A stretch of 64,000 nt of DNA from contig NC_080069.1 of assembly GCF_949987535.1 (NCBI RefSeq), forward strand, positions 41,529,269 to 41,593,268. Reading direction: 5' to 3'. This DNA comes from Balaenoptera acutorostrata. Its lineage: Eukaryota; Chordata; Mammalia; Artiodactyla; Balaenopteridae. This document shows positions 38,999 to 46,995 of this stretch, piece by piece. The position numbers and the translations under genes are program-made. Below the pieces are notes generated by a model. That model had not been told where the DNA came from and did no database searches. It worked only from the letters and a program-made list of their open reading frames with translations. How positions within the stretch are numbered: position 1 is the stretch's first letter; each line of letters starts with the position of its first letter.

Positions 38999-41900
38999 AA
39001 ACTGAATCACTTTGCTGTACAGCAGAAACTAACACAATGTTGTAAATCAACTATACTTCAATTAAAAGAATAAGAGAAAGGCGTATGTAGCATGTTGTCC
39101 CCAGAATGAGCTCTTTATCACTCCATCCTTTTCATCATTTTCTCCTTCTTCAAGATAATACTTTGCATGTTTGTTTACACATAAAACATACCATGGTACA
39201 GAATTCAAAAGGTACAAGAGGTGAGGAGGGAAAAGGAAGTCATCCTCCCTATTTCTCTGCCATTCACCTCCTCTCCCCGGTCCACGTTATGCTCACTGTT
39301 GTCAGTGTTGCTCTTTGCTCTTGGTAACATATCTTGGAGGCCATGCCATATCAATGCCTGTGACACAGTATGAGCACATCATAACTTATTTTAACCAGTC
39401 CCTTGTTGATGAACACTGTTACCAATTTTTTGCTATTAGAAGTAATGCTACAATGACTGTCCTTGTGGCACCTTTGTTCCTGTGCAAGGAGAGCTGGAAG
39501 ATGTATTATGGATGGATTAGATTCCACTTAGATATAAGTGATATCATATGGTATTTGTTTTCCATCACATAATCCTGCACATTTATGGGCAAGGGCAAAG
39601 TGGAATCATCCCAGCCTCCTTTTCCTCTTATCATAAAACCCTACATGGCCACATCTGTGTATCCCTTTCCCACAGATCCCCAGAAGGAGAAAGAGGAATC
39701 TCAAGCACTTTATGCCATCTCCCTCCTCACGGTCTCTTAATAAGCTTGCCTCTTTTTGAAACCAACTGAACTAAATGAAAAGCACTAGACAGAGCAGGGG
39801 ACAAAGATGATGAGCTTTTCCAGAAACAGCGGACTGCTCAAATACTTGGAATATTTTTTTCCTGCCCACTGTATGCACGCTGATTGAGAATATCAACAAA
39901 GGAGTTCTCAGAAATTATGAAAGAAAAGAGGAGACTTATAATCAACAAAAAACTTACCATGAAAAAAAAAAAACTTACCATGAGCACTTGAGTCTTGAAT
40001 GTGAGCTTTTACAAATCCAGTTAGTGAAAGAAAAAAGAAAAGGTTTGTTCTTTGAACCAAATCATAGATTTTTCTCAGGATTTTGGCAAAGAAAATTATT
40101 GCCTCGGTTGTGTGGGTGCCTTTGCCAGATTGGCTGTGCCTCTGGTGAACAACCGAGCCTATTGAATCTTCCAAGCCTCCCATAATCAGCCCCTCAACCT
40201 GAGGAAGATTGTCTGGCCTGAGCAGCACCTCTTGCCTATTGGAATAGAGAAGGAGGGTCATGCTCACGCTTCCAAGAATTCACCTGCCATCTTCTTACTG
40301 CCCTGTGAAAGGACTATTCTCTCTCCCACTACCTAACATTCCTATGGTCTGGTCAGAGCTGAGGAACAAAGAAAGGCAAGCACACACCAGTCAGCTGAAG
40401 GGAGCCCCCCTGGTATCTGTGAACTTCGTTTTTACTAAGATAATTCCTTTTCACTGAAGTATAATTTGCATACAAAAAAGGCCTATTTTTGGTGTACGGA
40501 TGTTTTGATAAATCTGTCGCCTGTGTAACCACGACCACAAACAATCAAGATATCACACATTTCCACTACACCTAGAAAACTTCCCTCATGGCCAGTTGTC
40601 AACACCACCCCATCCCACCCCAACCCAGTCCCAGGAAACCAGTGATCTTTCTCTTACTATAGATCACTTTTGCTTGTTCTAGAATTTCGTATAAATGGAC
40701 TCACTTAGGATTCATGTTGTTGCATGTATTAGTTTTTTCCTTTCTACTGCAGAGTAGTATTCTTTTTTAATGCATATCCACACTTTATTTATCCATTCGC
40801 CAATTGAACGGCATTTGAGTTGTTTCCAGCTTTGGGCTATTGTGAATAAAGCTGTTATAAATATTCACGTACAGTCTTCTTGAAGACACATGTTTTTATT
40901 TCTCCTGGGAACATTCCTAGGAGTGGCATTACTGGGTCGTACAGGCTGTTTTGTTAATTTGATAAGAAACTGCCAAGTATGTTTGTATTTTACAAACAGG
41001 CTGTGTCAGTTTACATTCCCACCAACAATGTACAAGAGTTCCAATTGCTCAACATCCTTGCCAACACTGGGTGTTGTCTATCATTTTTAGCCATTTTAGT
41101 GAATGTGTAGTAAGCTCATTGTTTTAATTTAATTTGCATTTTCCTGGTGACTAATGATGTCAAACATCTTCTCATGTGCTTATCTTGGCCATTTGCGTAT
41201 CTTTCATGAAATCTCTTTATGTTTTTTATTGGGTGCTTGTCCTCTTAATGAGTTATAACTGTTCTTTATACATTCTGAATAAGTCCTTTGTCAAATAAAT
41301 GTAATGTGAGTATTTTCTGGGACCAATTTTGTATTGACAGCAGCTAGTACTGTGCCTGACACAATATAGCAAGTGGCCAGGTCATACTGGATATTAGAAG
41401 TTATCATCGAGCAGAAAATAGCATTTGTAGAGGCCAACACTACCAACTCCAAGAACTTCATGGAGAGTCTCTGAATCCACACAGCCCCTTTCCCTCCCTG
41501 AAAATTCAAGGGGAGGACTTCCCTGGTGGTGCAGTGGTTAAGAATCTGCCTGCCAATGCAGGGAACACGGGTTCAATCCCTGGTCCAGGAAGATCCCACA
41601 TGCCACAGAACAACTAAGCCCGTGTGCCACAACTACTGAGCCTGCATGCCGCAACTACTGAAGCCCGTGTGCCTAGAGCCCATGCTCCACAACAAGAGAA
41701 ACCACCACAATGAGAAGCCCACGCACCGCAGCGAAGAGTCGCCCCCGCTTGCTACAACTAGAGAAAGCCCACAGGCAGCAACGAAGACCCCTCACAGCCA
41801 AAAAAAAAGAAAAAGAAATTCAAGGGGAGATGGAAAAAAGAGACCAGGAAGCAACAGGTGTTTGACACCATACACTGTACATTTATTTGTCAATATTGAT

Positions 41901-44124
41901 TCCATAGTCGGAATAGGAAGCCCAGTTAGGATATCAGATATACTCAGCTGGGTCACATCACGTATACATCTGTGTGTTTATGCTTATTTCTAGATTCGTG
42001 CTGAGACAATTGCCACTTATGCTCTCTGTGGCTTTGCCAATTTCGGTTCCCTAGGAATAGTGATCGGCGGACTCAGTAAGTGAAAAGAATATTCTCCAAC
42101 AACAGATATGATATAAACATGCTTCCAATCTCCACGTTGCTCTGTAACATTATTTGTGTCTGAGAAAAAGAGCCCTGCAACAGCAGTAAGTTCTTTTGGG
42201 TCTATTTTTTACCCCTGCTCTGCAATGTAGTTTTCCCCATGTCTATTCAAGCTAATGTCGGGAAAAATTTGCTCAAATGTACAGGTGTTACTCCACTCAA
42301 AGATGACAAATAGATTACACTTTGTATGCCAATTCCAGTAGATTTATAATGACCAGCTGGAGAAGGATTCTGAGGGCCAGTGGAAATTCAATGGGAAAAT
42401 GCTGTGATTAATTAATTCTATGCCACCATGGGCAAAGAAGGAGATGGTGACAGATGAGTTGCAAATATTTGGAATCCTTCCTTGAAACCCATTTGCCTTG
42501 TCATGCCCTCATGAACATACTGTGAGTTCTCCTACACCAGAGAAACTTCTCTGGACGTGGAGCTCATCACTAAGCTCTTGAATCTTGAATTCTCCAGCTC
42601 AGTTTAAAAAAAGAAAAGTCAACGGACCTGAGACTCCAGCCCCAGAACAATTCTCAAAGGCTGGGAATTTGGAATTCTAATCAATAGGCTCAACATTAAT
42701 CTGCCATGCTTGCTTCCACATTTCCCAGCATCCATAGCTCCTTCCAGAAAGCGTGACATCGCCGCAGGAGCAATGAGAGCCCTGATTGCGGGGACCATCG
42801 CCTGCTTCATGACAGCCTGCATCGCAGGTACTGCATCACGTCCTCTGTGTCCGGTCTCCCTGTGCTCAGAGGATGGCAGCTTTGGGGGGACGGTGCCTCC
42901 GCAGAGAGCTGAGAGGCAGAGCTGCCGTTAAGCAGATTGTGAAGTGAAATGTGTGGAGCATGGTGGAGAAGCCAAGAATAGAAGCAGAGTTCAGTGACTT
43001 CATTAATTAAATAAGCAGCACTCTGTTCCACTTCCAGGCATACTTAGCAGCACTCCTGTGGACAGCTGTCATCACATTTTGGAGAATGCCTTCAACTCCA
43101 GCTTGGTTAGAAACACAACCGATGTAGTATCTTGTTGCCAGAGTCTATTGAACAGGTATTGTATTCTTGATGATAACTTCTTTATATCCATCATTAATAA
43201 TAAAAATAGACCAAAAGACCCCAACCACTTATTTTTGTAACTTCATAACTCTTAATATAAGAACTTGTCTGGCAGTTCTAACCACCTTTCATCTTGACTA
43301 ACTAAGACTAGAAACCATAGCACTAACCAGTGCTGCTCCAACATTTTAATATGCCCCCAGCTGTGTATTAGGTGTTTTGTATGAATTAGCTCACATAAAC
43401 CTTGCAGCCGCTGTATAAGTTAGGCACTACTGCCTTTTTAAGCATTAGATAAAATCTGGGCTTGGGGAGGCAACGTCACTTACCCAAGCAAAATGAGTGC
43501 AAGCAAGATCAAGATAGAAAGACCCAAGAAAATTTGGGTCTTTCTGCCCATAGAGCCCATGCCCTAGTAGTTACTAGGTACTGCCTCCCTTTCAAGGGTA
43601 TCAAGCAATGCAGGCTTCCCTGACAACATGATGATGGTGATGCTACAGTGGATGAGGGGCCATCAGTGACCCACGCCAGCCACCCCCACTCCGTACAGTC
43701 TCTATCTTCAAAAGCAGTATCACCACTCCATCTGCCCTTCTTAATGTGCACGTGTTTTTATAAGGATTGTTTCTGTCCTTTATTCTTTTACTCTAGAGGA
43801 AATAAGGTGAGCCTTTCAGGCCAAACAGGATTTAAGAGTCAAAACTACTTCTCTGGTGCCTCTGTCCTTAACCCACCCTAACTGGAATGTGAGGCAGGAT
43901 ATCAGCTTCTCGCCCTATGCAATCTCTAATGTGTCATCTTCTGCTCATCTACTGTTTCTGTTTTCTAAGGCTCAACTAACTGTTTTATTCTACTTTTCAC
44001 CAGCACTGTTGCCAACGGTCCCGGTGAGGTCATCCCAGCAGGAAACCATAGCCTGTATTCTTTGAAACACTGCTGCAATTTGTTGAATCCGCCAACACTA
44101 AACTGCAGTTGGATTCCTTTTTGA
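14023..44124 (+). CDS. SLC28A3: SLC28A3 (CNT3), 17 exons, 5'-incomplete
   Basis: Concentrative nucleoside transporter 3, a plasma-membrane carrier. The family moves purine and pyrimidine nucleosides into cells with Na+ (CNT3 also uses H+). The 17 exons listed separately total 2007 bp: 668 codons plus TGA at 44122-44124. All introns are GT-AG and the frame is continuous. Numbering from the first visible codon, human equivalents are about +20 in the transporter core. Substrate-site residues are intact: Gln321-Thr322-Glu323 (human 341-343), Glu499 in NEFVAY (human 519), Asn545 and Ser548 (human 565, 568). Three N-glycosylation sequons lie near the C-terminus (Asn609, 615, 643). The start exon is not found, so about 20 N-terminal residues and the promoter lie upstream. 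The human comparison is from memory. CNT1 and CNT2 are excluded by the closer match to CNT3 throughout, including the long acidic N-terminus. Confidence 0.96.
14122..17366 (+). other. Intron after visible exon 1
   Basis: Contains a short L1-3'-end-like piece at about 14660-14755 and an old L1 segment at 15165-15781. The remainder is unrecognised. Confidence 0.7.
15165..15781 (+). mobile_element. Old L1 segment (sense)
   Basis: Decayed L1 end of ORF2 and 3' UTR (phrases such as AACCAAGATGTCCTTCAGTA and GAATGGATAAATAAACTGTG), ending CTAAATAAAACTGCTCTTTA. The frame is broken, so it is a fossil. Confidence 0.8.
17367..17449 (+). CDS. SLC28A3: SLC28A3 visible exon 2 (residues 34-61)
   Basis: 83 bp, ending with two bases of a split Gly codon, donor AAAGG|GTACAG. 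It encodes [14 protein letters not shown] followed by an acidic run (DEDEEDD) and QETHQK, parallel to the human DEEQVTVEQDSPRN block. The acceptor reads TTTCGAG|GG, with G at position -3, which is rare. It is chosen because the human exon starts at the equivalent codon and the frame then joins correctly on both sides. Confidence 0.87.
19216..19501 (+). mobile_element. 5'-truncated L1 insertion with 17-bp TSD
   Basis: L1 3' terminus ending ATACTTCAATAAAGATGTTT plus two A-runs. The perfect TSD AGAAATCCTGTCCAGTG is at 19199-19215 and 19502-19518. This is a target-primed insertion, and the intact TSD argues that it is relatively recent. Confidence 0.96.
20034..20342 (-). mobile_element. Cetacean SINE with a G-run in place of its tail
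   Basis: Reverse-oriented CHR-type SINE flanked by CATTGGATTTTT at 20022-20033 and 20343-20354. The expected AT-rich tail at the left end is replaced by a run of ten G. Confidence 0.92.
20733..20824 (+). CDS. SLC28A3: SLC28A3 visible exon 3 (residues 61-92)
   Basis: 92 bp between GTTGTTACAG and G|GTAAAT, split Gly codons at both ends. It encodes [20 protein letters not shown] then SMTWGILIA, matching the human segment CLERRYDTVCGFCRKH just before the first membrane helix. Confidence 0.95.
20825..22245 (+). other. Intron after visible exon 3
   Basis: No insertion is clearly recognised. A weak MIR-like phrase lies near 21360-21470. Confidence 0.5.
22246..22435 (+). CDS. SLC28A3: SLC28A3 visible exon 4 (residues 92-155)
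   Basis: 190 bp between TTCCGACAG and TG|GTAAAT. It encodes the first two membrane segments ([13 protein letters not shown] and [17 protein letters not shown]) and the loop to SHWFWLKW. The last Trp codon is split. Confidence 0.97.
22436..23496 (+). other. Intron after visible exon 4
   Basis: About 1 kb with no repeat that I can name. Confidence 0.5.
23497..23641 (+). CDS. SLC28A3: SLC28A3 visible exon 5 (residues 155-203)
   Basis: 145 bp between GTTCTCTTAG and AAA|GTAAGC. Two hydrophobic segments surround the conserved [20 protein letters not shown] block, which is nearly identical to human CNT3. Confidence 0.97.
23642..24896 (+). other. Intron after visible exon 5
   Basis: No element recognised with confidence. 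Confidence 0.5.
24897..25010 (+). CDS. SLC28A3: SLC28A3 visible exon 6 (residues 204-241)
   Basis: 114 bp, 38 whole codons, between TCTGTATAG and CAG|GTAAGT. It encodes [20 protein letters not shown] and [17 protein letters not shown], a membrane segment followed by an amphipathic stretch. Confidence 0.97.
25011..25621 (+). other. Intron after visible exon 6
   Basis: About 600 bp, nothing recognised. Confidence 0.5.
25622..25699 (+). CDS. SLC28A3: SLC28A3 visible exon 7 (residues 242-267)
   Basis: 78 bp, 26 codons, between TTTAACTCAG and AAG|GTAAAG. It encodes [18 protein letters not shown] and EDHFFAFK, conserved extramembrane sequence. Confidence 0.97.
25941..26397. mobile_element. Tigger1-derived non-autonomous DNA transposon
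   Basis: The terminal inverted repeats are ACAGGCATACCTCAGAGATA at the left and its partner AAGGTATGCCTGT at the right. The interior keeps only the two Tigger1 ends; the transposase centre is absent. The right TA duplication is present and the left one is mutated. It matches my memory of Tigger1 closely. Confidence 0.9.
26452..26776 (+). mobile_element. Cetacean SINE (CHR type)
   Basis: Sense-oriented SINE with box-B-like GGTTCGAGCCC and a TTAATTAATTAA-style tail. The TSD ATCATATGGGG is at 26441-26451 and 26777-26787. It inserted about 50 bp from the Tigger element. Confidence 0.94.
28574..28654 (+). CDS. SLC28A3: SLC28A3 visible exon 8 (residues 268-294)
   Basis: 81 bp between CACCCCCAG and AAG|GTACCA. 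One hydrophobic segment, [20 protein letters not shown], followed by MQWIIKK, almost identical to human CNT3. Confidence 0.97.
28655..30022 (+). other. Intron after visible exon 8
   Basis: An MIR remnant lies at about 29560-29770. No other element is recognised. Confidence 0.55.
29560..29770 (+). repeat. MIR SINE remnant
   Basis: Contains the diagnostic phrases TGCCTTGGTTTCCTCTTCTG, TAAAATGGGCC and GAGGATTAAATG, then AACAGTGCCTGGAATG. Confidence 0.8.
30023..30103 (+). CDS. SLC28A3: SLC28A3 visible exon 9 (residues 295-321)
   Basis: 81 bp between TGCCTTTTAG and CAG|GTAAGT. It carries the re-entrant hairpin motif [19 protein letters not shown]. Its terminal Gln is the first residue of the GQTE substrate-binding motif, which continues in the next exon. 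Confidence 0.97.
30709..30948 (-). mobile_element. SINE, older short subtype
   Basis: Reverse-oriented relative of the CHR SINE with a body of CTTAGTTG units, about 240 bp, ending CACCAGGGAAGTCCC. Flanks GATAAATGCTCTCTTTT and GATAGAGGCTCTTTT are a diverged TSD, in keeping with greater age. Confidence 0.88.
32018..32205 (+). repeat. MER5A-like hAT transposon
   Basis: Diverged copy with GGTTCTCAAACATGAGC, CAGAGTTTCTGATTCA and GAGAATTTGCATGTC, characteristic of the MER5A (Charlie-type) non-autonomous family. It ends about 65 bp before the acceptor of the next exon. Confidence 0.8.
32270..32395 (+). CDS. SLC28A3: SLC28A3 visible exon 10 (residues 322-363)
   Basis: 126 bp between TTTGTTTCCAG and GGG|GTAAGA. 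It starts with Thr-Glu of the GQTE motif (Glu323 corresponds to human Glu343), then [20 protein letters not shown] and a membrane segment ending GAYISFG. Confidence 0.97.
32715..32915. repeat. Old hAT-type MER element
   Basis: Matches a common mammalian non-autonomous hAT family (GGTCAGCAAACTATGGCCCA at one end, GAAAACATTTTCTGACTCCTG at the other). I am not certain of the family name. Confidence 0.7.
32926..33095 (+). repeat. MER5A element
   Basis: CACTGATTCTCAAAACTT start, TCACCTGGGAGCTTTTAAAA middle and a TTTGAGAGCAG end, as in MER5A. Confidence 0.8.
33995..34125 (+). CDS. SLC28A3: SLC28A3 visible exon 11 (residues 364-407)
   Basis: 131 bp between GAAATCACAG and GG|GTAAGT. It encodes [36 protein letters not shown] and KAMKMENG. 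The human protein, as I recall it, has Pro where this has the first Ser. The last Gly codon is split. Confidence 0.97.
34126..35698 (+). other. Intron after visible exon 11
   Basis: An L1-end-like fragment lies at about 34395-34460, a SINE at 34582-34901 and an old L1-like antisense fragment at about 35440-35550. The rest is unrecognised. Confidence 0.6.
34582..34901 (-). mobile_element. Cetacean-type SINE, diverged
   Basis: Reverse-oriented, ending CACCAGGGAAGTCCC. Flanks GATATCAGTATTCC (34568-34581) and GATATAGGTATTTC (34902-34915) form a diverged TSD. Confidence 0.88.
35699..35867 (+). CDS. SLC28A3: SLC28A3 visible exon 12 (residues 407-463)
   Basis: 169 bp between TTTTGATAAAG and GAG|GTATGA. 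It encodes [18 protein letters not shown], the membrane segment [19 protein letters not shown] and [19 protein letters not shown]. Human has Ser where Pro425 is found here (from memory). Confidence 0.96.
35868..36276 (+). other. Intron after visible exon 12
   Basis: About 400 bp. I see no element. Confidence 0.5.
36277..36474 (+). CDS. SLC28A3: SLC28A3 visible exon 13 (residues 464-529)
   Basis: 198 bp, 66 codons, between TTTTTGTAG and TCG|GTGAGT. It contains the CNT signature [11 protein letters not shown]; Glu499 corresponds to human Glu519, important for cation-coupled transport. Asp480 sits where human CNT3 has Glu in MGVEW. Confidence 0.97.
36678..36710 (+). repeat. (GT)n microsatellite
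   Basis: Alternating purine-pyrimidine tract with GTGCGC units leading into about eight GT units. Confidence 0.9.
38145..39072 (+). mobile_element. 5'-truncated L1 (ORF2 end and 3' UTR)
   Basis: Encodes a broken C-terminus of L1 ORF2 (phrases such as MIQ-type GGCCAACAGGCACATGGAAA and GATCCAGCAATCCCACTCCT) and ends CTATACTTCAATTAAAAGAA. A (TA)n tract lies at 38948-38998. The ORFs of about 99 codons inside are L1 fragments, not host genes. No clean TSD. Confidence 0.93.
39100..39600 (-). mobile_element. Old L1 3' UTR remnant (antisense)
   Basis: Contains TTTTAACCAGTCCCTTGTTG and TTTTTTGCTATTAGAAGTAA, typical of old L1 3' regions read in reverse. Diverged. Confidence 0.65.
40435..41305 (-). 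mobile_element. Old L1 segment (antisense)
   Basis: Reverse-strand L1 with the recognisable strings TTTATCCATTCGCCAATTGA, AATAAAGCTGTTATAAATAT and TTCCCACCAACAATGTACAA. It covers the 3' UTR and end of ORF2 with no open frame. Confidence 0.85.
41516..41815 (+). mobile_element. Cetacean SINE (CHR type)
   Basis: Sense-oriented, with the TSD AAATTCAAGGGGAG at 41502-41515 and 41816-41829. It lies 180 bp upstream of the next acceptor. Confidence 0.95.
41994..42075 (+). CDS. SLC28A3: SLC28A3 visible exon 14 (residues 530-557)
   Basis: 82 bp between TTATTTCTAG and CTCA|GTAAGT. It encodes [20 protein letters not shown], then GIVIGGL. Asn545 and Ser548 correspond to ribose-binding residues known in the bacterial CNT structure. 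The final Thr codon is split. Confidence 0.97.
42076..42728 (+). other. Intron after visible exon 14
   Basis: About 650 bp without a recognised element. Confidence 0.5.
42729..42827 (+). CDS. SLC28A3: SLC28A3 visible exon 15 (residues 557-590)
   Basis: 99 bp between CATTTCCCAG and GCAG|GTACTG. It encodes [20 protein letters not shown] and [12 protein letters not shown]. Cys582 corresponds to human Cys602, the site of a described Arg variant; the Cys is kept here. Confidence 0.97.
43038..43155 (+). CDS. SLC28A3: SLC28A3 visible exon 16 (residues 590-629)
   Basis: 118 bp between CACTTCCAG and AACAG|GTATTG. Extracellular tail with paired cysteines ([17 protein letters not shown]) and two glycosylation sequons, NSS and NTT. 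The split Ser codon AG|C joins exon 17. Confidence 0.96.
43156..44003 (+). other. Last intron of SLC28A3
   Basis: A weak MIR-like piece lies at about 43340-43470. No other element is recognised. Confidence 0.5.
44004..44124 (+). CDS. SLC28A3: SLC28A3 terminal coding exon (residues 629-668)
   Basis: Acceptor TTTTCACCAG, stop TGA at 44122-44124. It encodes [20 protein letters not shown], then [12 protein letters not shown] and the end LNCSWIPF. The block up to NP matches human CNT3 well, but the last residues differ and the tail is about two residues shorter. NHS is a third glycosylation sequon. Confidence 0.96.
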
Positions 44125-44706
44125 GTTCAGCCACTTCTCCAACAGAAAAAATGTGAAAAAGGTTTTGGAATACCTTGAGTAATTTATTTGTGTTTTCATT
44201 TTTGTTCATGCACAAGAGTAATTTTTTTTAATTCGTGTGTAAATAGTTGACTTGTGTTTGTGTGTGTGTGTGTGGTGATGGTGGTGATGATGAAGTAGGG
44301 ACCTAAATGCCCAAAGGACTCTTTATCTCCAAAGTACAATATACTAGGATTTCTAATTATTGATCATTATTGATCATTTGTATCATATTTTTCTTGGAAC
44401 TTACTGTGCCCTTTCAGTATTTAGACTTTATTTTAGAAAAAATATATTTATGTGTCTTTTCCCTCTGTTCTCTATGTTCTGGTGTCAGCCTTCATAAAAG
44501 CCTGTGGAATAGTGTGTCAGGGATGCCAATTATTCATATGCTGGTTCTCCTTTGTTTGCTATGGTTATTCTTTTTCTTTCTCACTCTTTTTTCTCTTTGT
44601 AACTGTTTGCACTTTTCTATTCTATTTTATTCCTGAGAGTTAATTAAGTTTCTTCCTTTTCAAATTCAAAAATTAATATTCACTTCTAATAAAAGTGGCA
44701 ATTTTA
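44125..44706 (+). other. SLC28A3 3' UTR (predicted)
   Basis: Runs from the stop to just past the only AATAAA in this stretch. It includes a (TG)n near 44255-44275, a GATG-rich patch near 44275-44293 and scattered ATTTA motifs. The end is inferred from the poly(A) hexamer. Confidence 0.65.
44688..44693 (+). terminator. Poly(A) signal AATAAA
   Basis: Canonical hexamer 564 bp after the stop codon. Cleavage would be expected about 10-30 bp downstream, where a SINE begins at 44707. Confidence 0.65.
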
Positions 44707-45003
44707 GGGCTTCCCTGGTGGCGCAGTGGTTGAGAATCTGCCTGCCAATGCAGGGGACACGGGTTCGAGCCCTGGTCTGGGAAGATCCCACATGCCGCGG
44801 AGCAACAAAGCCCGTGAGCCACAACTACTGAGCCTGTGCATCTGGAGCCCGTGCTCCGCAACAAGAGAGGTGATGGTGAGAGAGATGGTGAGAGGCCCAC
44901 ACACCGCGATGAAGAGTGGCCCCCACTCGCTGCAACTAGAGAAAGCCCTCACACAGAAACGAAGACCCAACACAGCCAAAAATAAATAAATAAATTTTTT
45001 AAA
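44707..45003 (+). mobile_element. Cetacean SINE at the SLC28A3 poly(A) site
   Basis: Sense-oriented SINE with the perfect 16-bp TSD AAAAGTGGCAATTTTA (44691-44706 and 45004-45019), so it is probably young. The left TSD overlaps the AATAAA hexamer. Its tail carries AATAAATAAATAAA. It has a variant interior, GATGGTGAGAGAGATGGTGA, compared with other copies. Confidence 0.97.
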
Positions 45004-45019
45004 AAAAGTGGCAATTTTA

Positions 45020-45740
45020 CACTCACACACACACACACAATTTTTTCTCCACCCTGTTCACCCCAGCTCTCTTTCCAGTACCACACCCTGAGATTATTGT
45101 TAATGGTCTAGTACATGCATCTTTCTCTAAACACATAAAAATGTGGCAGATTTGTTGTTTCTACACAAGTAGAATGAATCTATTTACATATCACCTTCAT
45201 TTTCTTTTCACTTGGAGTGTGTGTGATTTTACATAAAAGAGATAATATACACTCTGGGGGAGGGAGGGAGTTAGAGGTTTTATCTTCTTTCTACTTGTTT
45301 CCTTCTTCCTCTCCCCTGCCCCATCACATCCAGGTAACCCAAGTTAAATAACCCGATGCATCATTTTCTGTACCTTTTTTATGTTCTGGTCATATTTTAC
45401 AAACATATCCATCTACTGAGGATTGGAATGGTAGTTTTACAATACTGGTATTACTCACATTTTTATGTGGTTTACTTTTCTTCTATAACAATACATTGTA
45501 GATATTCTAGTCCACTGGCAAACTTTAACTATTCTTTTCAAGGGCTTCATAATAGCCCATGACATATTACGTATATGTATACTAGTCAGTACTCTATGGA
45601 CAAGCATTCACTTTGTTTTCAGTTTTTTGTTTTTGTTTTTGTTTGGTGTTTTTTGGTTTGGTTTGGTTTGGTTTTTTTGTTTTGTTTTGTTTTTGTTTGG
45701 CTACTTTGAACTGTGCTTGTCAGTTTATATATCAGTGCTT
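45020..45740 (-). repeat. (CA)n then old L1-like remnant
   Basis: A (CA)n tract at 45021-45040, then AT-rich text of old L1 3' UTR style in reverse (TTCATAATAGCCCATGACAT). A T/G-rich low-complexity stretch lies at 45625-45700. Confidence 0.5.
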
Positions 45741-45744
45741 TCAT

Positions 45745-45859
45745 TTTCTATAGCAGTGTTATCTGATCAAAATATAATGCAAGTTGCATATAATTTGACA
45801 TTTTTTAGTAACCACATTGAAAAAGTAAAAAGAAACTGGTAAAATTAACTTTAACAATA

Positions 45860-45899
<40 letters not shown>

Positions 45900-46000
45900 T
45901 AGTAATACATTTTTTCAATGAGATATTTTATATTCTTTTTATTGTATTAAATCTTTAAAAAATCTAGTGTATATTTTATACTTAGAGCTTATCTTGAGAA
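45745..46000. repeat. Old hAT-like repeat with (ATT)n
   Basis: Text such as AGTAACCACATTGAAAAAGT followed by AAAAGAAACTGGT matches a common mammalian hAT-type repeat. It is interrupted by (ATT)n at 45860-45895. Family name uncertain. Confidence 0.55.
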
Positions 46001-46980
46001 ACTAAATTTTCATTGGCAAGACAATCTGTAATTAGATCTCATAAAATTTACAATTGAAAAATAAATTTGCATACCCAGGTTGTTCCAGATAATACCTAAA
46101 AGTTTTCCAATAAATGAAATTAGTATCAGTTTTTAAATTTTAGTTCCTCAGTTCCATATATGAAATAGCTCCATATTTCAAATATTCATGATTAACATAA
46201 TGGACAATGAAATTTTATAGGATGATTTCCTACATGAATTGAAGTGTGTGTATATATTTGGTATTAATATATGTTGCCAGACTGCTTCTTAGAGAAATAC
46301 GTTGTCTTAATTTTCATCTGCTTTGCAATATAAATTTTCTGATGTGTTTTATTCATCTACTTCCGTGAGTATGTGTGATATTTCCTTTTAAATACTATAT
46401 GTTCAGATAAGTTGCACACTGATTTCTTTTTTAATGTTGTTTCTTTTTTAATGTTTGAGGGACAGAGATATTATTCCTGAGCCATATTATGGGAAAGGAT
46501 AGTAAGGGTAGGATCAGGCAAATCAGCTGGTGAGCACTTGAGGCTCGTTGCCTCCAGAAACCTTATCAATCTCCTATGAACATTGTGAGTGGCTCTGGGC
46601 TGGCTGGAAGTTTCCCTTTTCCCAGTGAAGCCAGTCAATGGAGGGTTTTGGTGGACGGTGATGTCTTCACTCTTCTTTGGCAGACGTAGAAGCTGGAGGG
46701 CTCTTTGTTCCTCACAGTTTATCCTTCACCCAGCCATAGTCTTCTAAGATGTCAAAGATGGAGTGTCTGTGTGTTTCCTGTGTGTTTCCTCGGTTGTCAC
46801 CTGAGGTCACTTAGTGCTGACAGCATGTTGCTGTCAGTCTGTGCACCCTGACCTTGTTTCAAGCCAAGGCTGTGAAATCTACTTTGAAGAATTCTGCACT
46901 GTCTTGTCTGTCTATGAAATCCGAAGTCCCTAGCCGTCTTTCTGAGTCTATCTTTCACACTGACACAGTTTTCACTAATC
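46001..46980. other. Non-coding, nothing recognised
   Basis: AT-rich first half and a more balanced second half; no gene or repeat that I can support. Confidence 0.4.
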
Positions 46981-46995
46981 TGAAAGCCCTTTTTT

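Larger units (their letters stand above)
36475..41993 (+). other. Largest internal intron, after visible exon 13
   Basis: Contains a (GT)n near 36680-36710, an L2/MIR-like piece at about 36790-36920, a sense L1 (38145-39072), two antisense L1 remnants (39100-39600, 40435-41305) and a SINE (41516-41815). 36930-38140 is unrecognised. Confidence 0.65.

Noticed and set aside
14023..44124. Alternative assignment as SLC28A1 or SLC28A2
   Set aside because: The acidic N-terminal exons, the MGTSPVES hairpin and the C-terminal block match CNT3 rather than the recalled CNT1/CNT2 sequences.
44704..45036. Minus-strand 110-codon ORF
   Set aside because: Entirely within a SINE and its tail.
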